Part shown: positions 12,840 to 19,392 of the stretch, one piece after another
How the letters are laid out: each line of letters begins with the position of its first letter
Numbering within the stretch: position 1 is the first letter of the stretch
Source: CAZNDN01 sp964571815
GTDB lineage: Bacteria; Fibrobacterota; Chitinivibrionia; Chitinivibrionales; WJKA01
DNA: 19,392 nt
NCBI GenBank assembly: GCA_964571815.1
Contig: CAZNDN010000075.1
Location: 1-19,392, forward strand
Direction: 5' to 3'
The notes under the pieces: generated by a model
Told to the model about the DNA's origin: nothing
The model's input: the letters and a program-made list of their open reading frames with translations, nothing else
Databases searched by the model: none
Position numbers and translations under genes: made by a program

Positions 12840-14564
12840 CTATCGAGCAACATACAGCCCGTCCGGATGAAGCGATACCTTCCCGTGAGTGAAATCGCAC
12901 CCGGCTGTCATTGCCCGGCCCAGGCAATTGTACAGCAGACGCGGCACGCCACTGGTCTGGACCTCCCTGGGAAGAGCGCATCGCGTACCCAAAACCATCA
13001 TTCTCCTCTCGGGTCCGCCTCTCTGACAACCGCCGGGTTCTGGTTTCCAGGTTGCTGTCGCCGACTGAGAGTATTCATACGCGCCGATATCCCACCCGGA
13101 ACCGTCCGGCCGGCCGTTTCCGTCCAGGTCTCTGCGAATATCAACGCCGAATGACTCCATGTAGGTATTGCATAACCGCTCGATTATAGTCGCCGAAGCC
13201 GCGTCCCTTGCCGGACTGCCCTCCCGCAAACGGAAGTCTCGTGACGCCGTATCCGCAAAGAGCGGGTCTGCATCGACACACTCGCTGCATGATACGGTTC
13301 GGCCGTTGTTCCAGAAAAGGTTGTTGTACACATTTCCGCCGCCGATTATCGGCCTGCCGCTGATGACGGCGAGGATGTTGTTGGCCACATTGTCCGTCCC
13401 GTCCGCGTCGATACCCGTTTCGCAGTTGTAAACCGTATTGCCTACCACTTCACCGGCTCCGCCCAGCGCCACCGCGCTTTCGCAATCGTAGATTACATTG
13501 CCGACAACATACGGCGGAAACTCGGCATTATACGGTCCGATTGCGTATTTGCAGTCGTATATTCTGTTGCCGAGCACCCAGATATTATCCTGGTATCCTT
13601 CATCGTTGATCCGCACGGCGTCTCCGTTCGAGGCCGGAACCAGCACATCGTAGCCGCACATCTCGTTTTCCGAAATGACAATGTTAGTCGCCCCCTTGAC
13701 ATCAATGGCGTTCTCGATGTCATGATGCATGCGGTTGCGCCCCATGAATATCCGGTCGGCATTGGGGCCGAGACCGTCAATCCAGTATCGATCGATGATT
13801 TGGATCCCGTCCTCGCCGTTATGGTGGATATGGTTATCGACAATCCATACGTTGCGGGTGCCGTCGTCGATCATGAATGCGCACACGCTCTCTTCCGAGG
13901 CAGGATATTCGCCGCAGTCGTGCACCTCGTTATCATAGAAGACGATGTGCTCCTTCCACTCCCCGTCATCGTACGTAGCCTTGTGCGTCCACAGGTACAC
14001 ACCCGGCACGCGGTCGTTGCCGTCGATTTCGCAATGGCGGAAGCAGATGTGAGAAGTCGCCTCGCCGATCTGTATCCTGGTGTCGAAAAACTCGGCGTGC
14101 TCAATGACCACGTAGTGCGAGTATTGCACGTTGTAGCTGCCGCCCGAAAGCGCGGTGACTCTGAACCTGCTGACACTGTCGACGCCGCGTATGAAAATGG
14201 GATGGTCGCGCGTCCCGGCAAGGTTAACCAGCGATAGTTCGTAATCGCCCGGATGAATCTCGACAACGCTGCCGGCGGGAAGGTTCTTCGGAACGGTGCG
14301 CCGCGGCGTCTCGGAAGTTCCCCGCGGATTGTTGGAATCGGTTGCATCGGCACGGCTGTTATCCACGTAGTGCGAATAGGGGCCGTTGCCGGCGTCTCTG
14401 TAAGTGAATCCCCCTGCCTCGAACGTACGGCCCGCATACATGGTGTGCGACTGCTCGATCCCGAATTCGGGCGCAGGAATACCCAAGGGAGGAACCCAGG
14501 CTGCGGAAACAGACGCCGTCAGTAGAACCACTGGGATCGTAATCTGCATGGCCATGCATTTCAT
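12840..14564 (-). CDS. Secreted right-handed parallel beta-helix protein (putative polysaccharide lyase/hydrolase)
   Basis: 574 aa. The N-terminus MKCMAMQITIPVVLLTASVS AAW is a signal peptide. The start may be the first ATG or those at 14555/14549; AGAAGGG lies about 11 bases upstream of the first. From about residue 90 come many beta-helix turns: AGSVVEIHPGDYELSLVNLA, HIVFYDNEVHDCG, VWIVDNHIHHNGEDGIQIID, IVISENEMCG, IWVLGNRIYDCKYAIG, VVGNVIYDCESAVALG, with the closing RRDLDGNGRPDGSGWDIGAY EY typical of secreted beta-helix proteins. Such folds belong to pectate/alginate/chondroitin lyases and related hydrolases; the substrate cannot be read from the sequence. After a proline-rich linker the last ~30 residues (LLYNCLGRAM ... 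LHPDGLYVAR) resemble a type IX sorting tail. Confidence 0.85.
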   Translation of the reverse strand: MKCMAMQITIPVVLLTASVSAAWVPPLGIPAPEFGIEQSHTMYAGRTFEAGGFTYRDAGNGPYSHYVDNSRADATDSNNPRGTSETPRRTVPKNLPAGSVVEIHPGDYELSLVNLAGTRDHPIFIRGVDSVSRFRVTALSGGSYNVQYSHYVVIEHAEFFDTRIQIGEATSHICFRHCEIDGNDRVPGVYLWTHKATYDDGEWKEHIVFYDNEVHDCGEYPASEESVCAFMIDDGTRNVWIVDNHIHHNGEDGIQIIDRYWIDGLGPNADRIFMGRNRMHHDIENAIDVKGATNIVISENEMCGYDVLVPASNGDAVRINDEGYQDNIWVLGNRIYDCKYAIGPYNAEFPPYVVGNVIYDCESAVALGGAGEVVGNTVYNCETGIDADGTDNVANNILAVISGRPIIGGGNVYNNLFWNNGRTVSCSECVDADPLFADTASRDFRLREGSPARDAASATIIERLCNTYMESFGVDIRRDLDGNGRPDGSGWDIGAYEYSQSATATWKPEPGGCQRGGPERRMMVLGTRCALPREVQTSGVPRLLYNCLGRAMTAGCDFTHGKVSLHPDGLYVAR

Positions 14565-14829
14565 GGTGTACCGTGCCCTTCTGCTCTTGTGCGCAATGGG
14601 ACGCGACGAGTTGCCGATCCTCCCGCATCGACTCGTTGACGTCCCGCGATACCTTCAGGCAATTGGATTCATGCCCCGCTTCATACCTTGACTCCCTTAT
14701 CGATCATATCAAACCGTGCAGGGAAGGTGCAAGCTTTTTCGCTATGCCTCCGTTCCTGCGGGTACCGCATTCGCGCCTTGAGCGGGATCCGAGCGGCCGC
14801 CGGCAGGAGGACAGCATCCGGGCGGCACC

Positions 14830-14847
14830 CCCCGCCGGATGGCGGGG
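14830..14847. repeat. GC-rich hairpin in the 14565-15010 intergenic region
   Basis: CCCCGCC at 14830-14836 pairs with GGCGGGG at 14841-14847 around GGAT. The rest of 14565-15010 contains no supported gene; it is the divergent spacer between the beta-helix gene and the heparinase-like gene. The hairpin has no T-run and looks REP-like rather than a terminator. Confidence 0.4.
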
Positions 14848-15010
14848 TCCAGGGGGGGCGCCTTATTCCACTCCATAAGCTGTCTCGGGCACCAAGCATT
14901 GTGCGAAGCCGCAAGCTGAACCGACGGGACAGCCCACATCCCTCTCCACATCGTCAAACCCTCTAAGCACACCCCCCCACTGTCTGAATCACAAACACTT
15001 CCCTTTCTTC

Positions 15011-15039
15011 TTGCTTTCGACGCATCCAGTTCCTATACT
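15011..15039 (+). promoter_or_regulatory. Sigma-70-like promoter of the heparinase-like gene
   Basis: TTGCTT (15011-15016), a 17-base spacer, then TATACT (15034-15039): a good match to the -35/-10 consensus, about 110 bases before the start at 15150. Confidence 0.5.
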
Positions 15040-15149
15040 TAAAAATGCAGGCGAAGCATCCGAATATGCTGCACGTTAGAACAGGTTGGCCGGCCGCCTG
15101 AAGCGCAAGCCAACAGCCGGGCACTCAGGCAATGTACAAGGAAAGTTGT

Positions 15150-16439
15150 ATGCACCGAGACGAGACGGTACCCAACTTCCACCTGACCAGTATTGCATGG
15201 ATGTGGTTATCGGCATTCCTGTGGCTTCTGCTTCCGGCCCATGCCCAGCATCCCCGCATTCTCTTCTCCCCAGCCGACATCCCCGATATCCGCGTCAAAG
15301 CCCGGGGAACGCATGCTGCGGTCATGCGGCCGATCATCTCCAAGGCCGATGCCCTGCTTGATGATCCGGTGCCGGTCTATCCCAATGCCCCCTCCTCGTC
15401 GACAAGCCGCTGGGGCGGCGACCTGTCGGTACTGGCCTTCGCGCATGTCGCCACCGGTGACTCACGCTACGGGGAGAAGGCGCGGGAGCATCTTCTGGAG
15501 TTTGCGACGTGGCCGGCGTGGGGACTCGACAGAGAAGTGGGTGACCGCGATCTGGGTCTGGCGTATCTGATCCGCGGCAATGCCCTGGCATACGACTGGC
15601 TCTTCGACAGCCTTTCCACTCAGGACCGCACGACTATCAGGACCTCGCTGACACAGCATGCGCAGGAGATGTACGAGGCGGCGTCGCTGGAGATCCGCTC
15701 CGAATGGCGGAACTGGTGGATCAAATCGTACGGTCAGAACCACTGGGATATCAATAACACTTCGCTGGGCATGGCCGCCCTGGCGCTTGAAGGCGAAGAT
15801 CAGCGTGCCGGCCAGTGGCTTGAGCATGTTATCGCCGAGATACGCAAGGACAGCTCAAATCTGGATAACATCATTGACGGGACCTGGCATGAGGGGTGCC
15901 TGTATCAGCAGTCAAAGCTCGTCTACACCATGGCCTTCTATTACAGCCTCAAACGGCTGAAAGACATCGATCTCTTCCCCCGCCGGTATCTTCGAAACTA
16001 TGCCCTTCTTGCGCTCTACAATTACCTTCCCGGCAACCGGCAGGTGGCACTGACCTATTCCAGCTACCGGAGAAACTGGGGCGGCTGGCTCAGTGCAGGC
16101 GGCTACTCGCCCATAAAAGGTACAATACAGCAATGCCAAAGGATAGAAGGACATTTTCATTCTTTAAAGCACAGGGACTCTCTGGTTGAAAATGAACGCG
16201 TATTTATTTCGATTCTCGGGCCCACTATCCGTATTGGTTGTGTTCTGATAGCTTCTCGGCTTGTACGACGCATTATATCGTTTGTTAAAACAGGGGAAAC
16301 AGTAGAACGGGGTGCTCGAATTGGGGCAATCCGTTTCGGCTCCCAGGTCGATGTTCTTATTCCTGATGTAATGGATATGAACATAGCAGTTGTTCCCGGC
16401 CAGCGTATTCAAGCGGGAAGTTCAATATTTAAGATATAA
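15150..16439 (+). CDS. Chimera: heparinase/alginate-lyase-like N-terminal part fused to phosphatidylserine decarboxylase C-terminal part
   Basis: 429 aa from the ATG at 15150, chosen because AAGGA lies 7 bases upstream (an ATG at 15132 is also open). Residues 1 to about 33 form a signal peptide ending AHA-Q. Then QHPRILFSPADIPDIRVKA, LSVLAFAHVATGDSRYGEKA, NHWDINNTSLGMAALALEGE and IIDGTWHEGCLYQ match the alpha/alpha-toroid of heparinase II/III-type lyases. At about 16110 this stops mid-domain. What follows (SPIKGTIQQ, HSLKHRDSLVENERVF, IASRLVRRIISFVKTGETVE RGARIGAIRFGSQVDV) is the C-terminal part of a short-type phosphatidylserine decarboxylase, including the GS pair where family members self-cleave. 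Base composition falls at the join. The lyase lacks its C-terminal sheet domain and the decarboxylase lacks its N-terminal part, so neither is likely to work. Confidence 0.8.
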   Translation: MHRDETVPNFHLTSIAWMWLSAFLWLLLPAHAQHPRILFSPADIPDIRVKARGTHAAVMRPIISKADALLDDPVPVYPNAPSSSTSRWGGDLSVLAFAHVATGDSRYGEKAREHLLEFATWPAWGLDREVGDRDLGLAYLIRGNALAYDWLFDSLSTQDRTTIRTSLTQHAQEMYEAASLEIRSEWRNWWIKSYGQNHWDINNTSLGMAALALEGEDQRAGQWLEHVIAEIRKDSSNLDNIIDGTWHEGCLYQQSKLVYTMAFYYSLKRLKDIDLFPRRYLRNYALLALYNYLPGNRQVALTYSSYRRNWGGWLSAGGYSPIKGTIQQCQRIEGHFHSLKHRDSLVENERVFISILGPTIRIGCVLIASRLVRRIISFVKTGETVERGARIGAIRFGSQVDVLIPDVMDMNIAVVPGQRIQAGSSIFKI

Positions 16440-16446
16440 AACATAG

Positions 16447-16457
16447 TCCGTCCCCGG
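16447..16457 (-). repeat. GGGGACGG-type repeat motif before the transposase remnant
   Basis: TCCGTCCCCGG on the plus strand (CCGGGGACGGA on the minus) occurs here and again at 17625-17635 in the same orientation, bracketing the transposase remnant. The core GGGGACGG also begins the MITE-like elements at 2724 and 4959 and occurs at 19059. Confidence 0.55.
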
Positions 16458-17615
16458 TATTCGGCGCTCGTGAATACATTTGCGGCACGCAACGTCGGGG
16501 GACCACGATGAGTGATGAGGACGTAGCGAAGTTGATCGGATCGATTGGACGCTATCTGCCCACCAGCGTCAAGCAGGTCCTCATTCGGGGTGATGCTGAA
16601 TTCATCGGGGCGAAAACGGTCGAGGCATGCCAGCGCCACGGCTACAACTTCATCTTCGCAAACAAGCGCTGCACACCGGATTTCGAAGAGACGAACTGGT
16701 ATACCAAAAAGGACTACGCGTACAACGAAGTACAGCACCACCCGCTTGGTTGGCAACAACCGTGCCGTTTCGTAGCGATGCGCATGGACCGAACGAGAGA
16801 AGAGGACAACGCAGGGGCTGAGCAGTTGAGTTTGTTTGGCAGTGATCGGTACAAGTACCGCGTATTTGCCACGAATTTGAAATGGCTTCCCCACGTGGTT
16901 ATCAAGAAATACGACAAACGAGCGGATGTGGAGAACCTCGTTGGTGAGGCACAGCGAGAAGGGATTCCGGCAATCCCCTCGAAGCGCTTCCTCAGCAACC
17001 ATGCTTTTTTTCAAATCGTCATGCTCGCCTACAATATCTGGCGGTGGATGAAGATAATGGCGGCCTGCGAGCGTCGGGGAAACCACGACGCGCAGGACTG
17101 CGTGCTTGACGGTGCACAAGAGATCAACGTTGAGGTCATGGATCAAACGATTCGAATTGCGCGGCTGAAGATGCTTTTTCTACCCGCGAAGATAACGACC
17201 AGCGGCAGGAGAGTCAAGGTATCCTATTCCAGTCACGACGCTCGAAGCGAGGGGGTGTGCGATTTTCTGTCGTATCTGGACAGACGCCGCAAGGTACCGG
17301 TTCAGTGGATTGATAACGTACCATTGGGGTCCTGGCGTTCGGCTGCATAGCGTATGGTGCAAGATTTTTTTTGCACGGCGGCCTGAGCCCAGGGCGAAAA
17401 CCGCATAAGCACCGCGAGACGCTCTCAGTTGTCTCGCAAATGAGCAAAATCGAAACAAGAAGTACTCTTCGTCAAATTGGACGAGCCGCAAAAGATGAAG
17501 AGGAAGGGGTAGGATAGCGCCGCACTCTCGAAATTACGGCAAAAAAGGCAAGCCAGCGACTCTGCTAAGGAGCCACATCATTCAAATGGCCGAATCTCGT
17601 GCAAAATTCAGGTAA
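16458..17615 (+). mobile_element. IS1380-like insertion sequence remnant
   Basis: It contains the 5'-truncated transposase and a 3' flank (17351-17615) without a gene that ends GAATCTCGTGCAAAATTCAGG, which looks like an IS terminal end. The left end of the element is missing: the sequence begins directly after the TCCGTCCCCGG motif at 16447-16457. Another copy of that motif lies just after the right end at 17625. Confidence 0.55.
16470..17350 (+). pseudogene. IS1380-family DDE transposase, N-terminal third missing
   Basis: The open frame from the ATG at 16508 gives 280 aa, but homology-like sequence extends upstream in frame (EYICGTQRRGTT before the methionine). Features: RGDAEF, with the second catalytic aspartate at residue 29; the RVFATNL strand; YDKRADVENLVGEAQREG with the catalytic glutamate; and FLSNHAFFQIVMLAYNIWRW MK, the conserved tail of the catalytic domain. 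Family members are about 430 aa, so the DNA-binding region and the first catalytic aspartate are absent. It cannot act as a transposase. It sits between the decarboxylase fragment and the CBM9-like gene and marks one of the rearrangement points in this stretch. Confidence 0.78.
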
Positions 17616-17635
17616 TAACTTGCCTCCGTCCCCGG

Positions 17636-17897
17636 CAATAGGGCGATTTTGAGAATTTCGCGTAGTGATGTATCTTAGATCATAGAGCTGTTTTCGTATT
17701 GGCCACCGAGTCTTTAAATGGAAAGGCCGGGAACGGAACCTGGGTGAGCGCAGTCGTGGGGGAAGAACGTTGAACGAGTGCTTCCATAGCGACGGAGGTG
17801 CAGAGAGTTGGCACCCGGAGGGAAACCACACTTCGAACGTGTATCGTATGGAGCACGTGTAAGGAAAAATGTCAACTTTTTCCACGGAGATTGTGCT
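17636..17897. other. Intergenic stretch of unknown content before the CBM9-like gene
   Basis: About 260 bases with no supported ORF. It contains GGAACCTGGGTGAGCG near 17736 and GGAGGTGCAGAGAGTTGGCA near 17793, which look like structured-RNA sequence but match nothing I can name. The promoter of the downstream gene should lie here; I see no clear -35/-10 pair. Confidence 0.3.
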
Positions 17898-19043
17898 ATG
17901 AGACCGTTATCCGCGGGAATCACGGTAACGATAGTGGCGCTGTCGCTGACGGCCGACGCGAAGAGGGAGTACGACCCCGCTTTCACGATGAAGGCGTACC
18001 GGCTGTCCGCCGAGCAGGAGCAATCATTCAGCGGCTCGGACTCAAAGCCGTCGGGCTTCTGGGCCATTTGGGACGTTGAGGGCGCGGATTTGGACGAGGT
18101 GACCCTGACCGGTGAGAATTGCGCGTGGGGAGCATGCTCGCCCGTCCCTGATGAAGACGACGTCACGTACACTATCAGGCTGGCCTGGGGTGAAAAAGGG
18201 GTGTATATTCTGCATACGGTCAGCGACGACACGTGGGCGGATTTGTATCCTCCTTGCATGAATTACGATAACGACGTTGTGGAGTTGTACACCGACGGCC
18301 ACAGTGCACGGGAGCTCTATGAGAATCAGGTGCAACTCTACATCCATTCGGACTATGAAATCACGAAGAGCTTCACGGGAATTCAAATCATGTTGGGTGG
18401 AGACAGCCCGGCTGAAGACTTCCTGCTGACCACCCCCGAGCCGGGCATTACGGTTGGCGGTTCATACGAGGGACAGGCGGAGTTCCTGGACCATGAGGCA
18501 AAAGTGATCGCGGAAAGTAACGAGGTGATGTTCAAGTTTCTGTACTATGGCGAAACGCCTGATGTCCGCGGCCAGGAGTGGCTCGTGCCGTGGGGGACCT
18601 GGGGCGGGGATGGTGTCGGCATGCCAAGTGAGGGAGACAAGCTGGCAGTTACCTTCGGGTACGACGACCTGGACGGAATCGGTCAAGGCGTTCAGCCTCA
18701 CGTACTTCGCTGGCGCAACCGTGCAGACCCATTTTCTATAGGTTCGAGTGTCGGCTCCTGGGGCGACGTCGAGTTTGCGGGCACTCTACTCCAACCTGAA
18801 GCGTCGGTGGATACTGAGCCACAAGAGCGGGGAACAGGCCCTTCCCCTGTTCGAAACCTGAACGACCCCGCGGCCGCTCACGCGGGTGCGCATTACTACA
18901 CCCCGCAGGGCCGGCGGGTCCGGGGTACCAAGTTGTCCCACCTGCCGGCCGGAGCAGTCCTGATTCGCCGATCGGCAGGCGCCCGGAAGACGCAGAACGG
19001 GGAAAGCCGGGGTTCGAAGCTTCGGATTATTCAGCCGTTTTGA
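17898..19043 (+). CDS. Secreted CBM9/DOMON-like protein with sorting-like C-terminal tail
   Basis: 381 aa from the ATG at 17898. A GGAG 8 bases upstream and the signal peptide MRPLSAGITVTIVALSLTAD A fix this start over the longer open frame from 17808. Residues ~30-310 form a beta-rich domain: FWAIWDVEGADLDEVTLTGE, IRLAWGEKGVYILHTVSDDT, YDNDVVELYTDGHSAREL and VQLYIHSDYEI. This pattern of an acidic 'DND-x-VEL-Y' strand is that of carbohydrate-binding module 9 and DOMON-like domains, which bind sugars or haem. No catalytic motif is seen, so it is probably a binding or surface protein. The tail (HYYTPQGRRVRGTKLSHLPA GAVLIRR) resembles a type IX sorting tail. The gene ends inside a terminator-like hairpin. 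Confidence 0.72.
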   Translation: MRPLSAGITVTIVALSLTADAKREYDPAFTMKAYRLSAEQEQSFSGSDSKPSGFWAIWDVEGADLDEVTLTGENCAWGACSPVPDEDDVTYTIRLAWGEKGVYILHTVSDDTWADLYPPCMNYDNDVVELYTDGHSARELYENQVQLYIHSDYEITKSFTGIQIMLGGDSPAEDFLLTTPEPGITVGGSYEGQAEFLDHEAKVIAESNEVMFKFLYYGETPDVRGQEWLVPWGTWGGDGVGMPSEGDKLAVTFGYDDLDGIGQGVQPHVLRWRNRADPFSIGSSVGSWGDVEFAGTLLQPEASVDTEPQERGTGPSPVRNLNDPAAAHAGAHYYTPQGRRVRGTKLSHLPAGAVLIRRSAGARKTQNGESRGSKLRIIQPF

Positions 19044-19052
19044 CGGCTGAAT
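19029..19052 (+). terminator. Hairpin containing the stop codon of the CBM9-like gene
   Basis: ATTCAGCCGT (19029-19038) pairs perfectly with ACGGCTGAAT (19043-19052) around TTTG. The TGA stop (19041-19043) lies at the loop. Only a short T-rich tail (TTGTGTT) follows, so it may act as a weak terminator or as a 3' stabilising stem. Confidence 0.6.
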
Positions 19053-19069
19053 TGTGTTGGGGACGGCTG

Positions 19070-19287
19070 TCACGCGAAAAGCGCATCCAGGCGGTGCACC
19101 GGTACTGTCTCAATGTTTTTTGCCGCGGGGTAGCGTTCATCCCCGGGATAGATGACATATCCTATGGTGCATCCGCTATGCTGATACGCCTCATGGAATC
19201 CTTTCTGAAGGACGGGTGAGAGGGAGAGTTTTATCTCGACTGCAATCGGGGCGGCGCCGGGCGGCTTCAGCAGCAGGTCTAGTTGCG
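19070..19287 (-). pseudogene. C-terminal exon of a DUF4143-type ATPase, cut by a group II intron
   Basis: The minus strand encodes QLDLLLKPPGAAPIAVEIKL, SLSPVLQKGFHEAY and GYVIYPGDERYPAAKNIETV, ending RLDALFA at 19070. The VEIK motif and the 'K-GF-x-A' segment are the nuclease-like C-terminal end of AAA ATPases with a DUF4143 domain. The first codons sit directly at the 3' end of the intron (exon begins at about 19287), so the rest of the gene should lie beyond the window on the other side of the intron. If the intron splices, the gene may still be expressed. Confidence 0.65.
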
Positions 19288-19392
19288 GTAGGGATTGACC
19301 TTTCAGGGTCAACCCCCCGCACAGATCCGTACGTGAGGAACTACCTCATACGGCTCCTACCTTGGGTGGATAGCGTAGAAACGCACTCCGGG
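19288..19392 (-). ncRNA. 3' end of a second group II intron (runs off the window)
   Basis: On the minus strand, domain V is at 19356-19324: GAGCCGTATGAGGTAGTTCC then TCACGTACGGATC. It is followed by a domain VI-like stem (GGGGGTTGACC pairing with GGTCAATCCC) and an end ..CCCTAC at 19288. The 5' end and any reverse transcriptase are outside the window. Its domain V loop differs from that of the intron at 9119-9639, so it is a different intron, not a copy. Confidence 0.75.

Noticed and set aside
16409..17146. 245-codon minus-strand ORF
   Set aside because: It is antisense to the IS1380-like transposase, which has clear motifs on the plus strand.

Overview
The window looks like an accessory, polysaccharide-degrading region of a Gram-negative bacterium, taken from a draft or metagenome assembly. 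It carries a pectate-lyase-like protein, two S1-type sulfatases, a right-handed beta-helix protein, a heparinase/alginate-lyase-like fragment and a CBM9/DOMON-like secreted protein. Four kinds of these exported proteins end in a tail of the form 'Y-x-x-x-G-R/Q ... P-x-G-x-x-x' that resembles type IX secretion sorting tails. That suggests the FCB superphylum, perhaps a Fibrobacterota/Chitinispirillia-like lineage. This is inference: no rRNA or marker gene is present.

Layout. 27-1778 (+) is a pectate lyase. 1794-2055 is a MITE-like inverted-repeat element. 2148-2659 (-) is a DUF4160/DUF2442 pair with the first gene frameshifted. 2721-7022 is a tandem duplication: unit 1 has a sulfatase (-) and the 5' stub of a regulator (+), and unit 2 has a second sulfatase (-) and the divergent full-length regulator (+, to 8445) with two GntR-type winged helices before a LacI-type sensor domain. 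A 100-N scaffold gap (3803-3902), flanked on both sides by the same 55 bp, lies in the first sulfatase; collapsing it restores a 511-codon gene. 8484-9063 (-) is a nucleotidyltransferase with a small overlapping partner. 9119-9639 (-) is a group II intron lacking almost all of its reverse transcriptase. 9801-11802 holds two direct copies of an integrase fragment flanking a PIN-domain toxin (internal amber stop) and a 58-aa partner. 11868-12316 (-) is a frameshifted conserved protein of unknown function. 12840-14564 (-) is the beta-helix protein. 15150-16439 (+) is a heparinase-like N-terminal part joined in frame to the C-terminal part of a phosphatidylserine decarboxylase. 16458-17615 (+) is an IS1380-like transposase remnant. 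17898-19043 (+) is the CBM9-like secreted protein. 19070-19392 (-) is the 3' exon of a DUF4143-type ATPase cut by a second group II intron that leaves the window.

How it fits together. The exported enzymes would act on sulfated or uronic-acid-containing polysaccharides outside the cytoplasm. The regulator is divergent from a sulfatase and probably senses a ligand and controls it. Between these catabolic genes lies a heavily rearranged zone of small toxin-antitoxin-like pairs, integrase and IS remnants, group II introns and dispersed GGGGACGG-type repeats. At least four small genes there are broken by single-base changes or stops.
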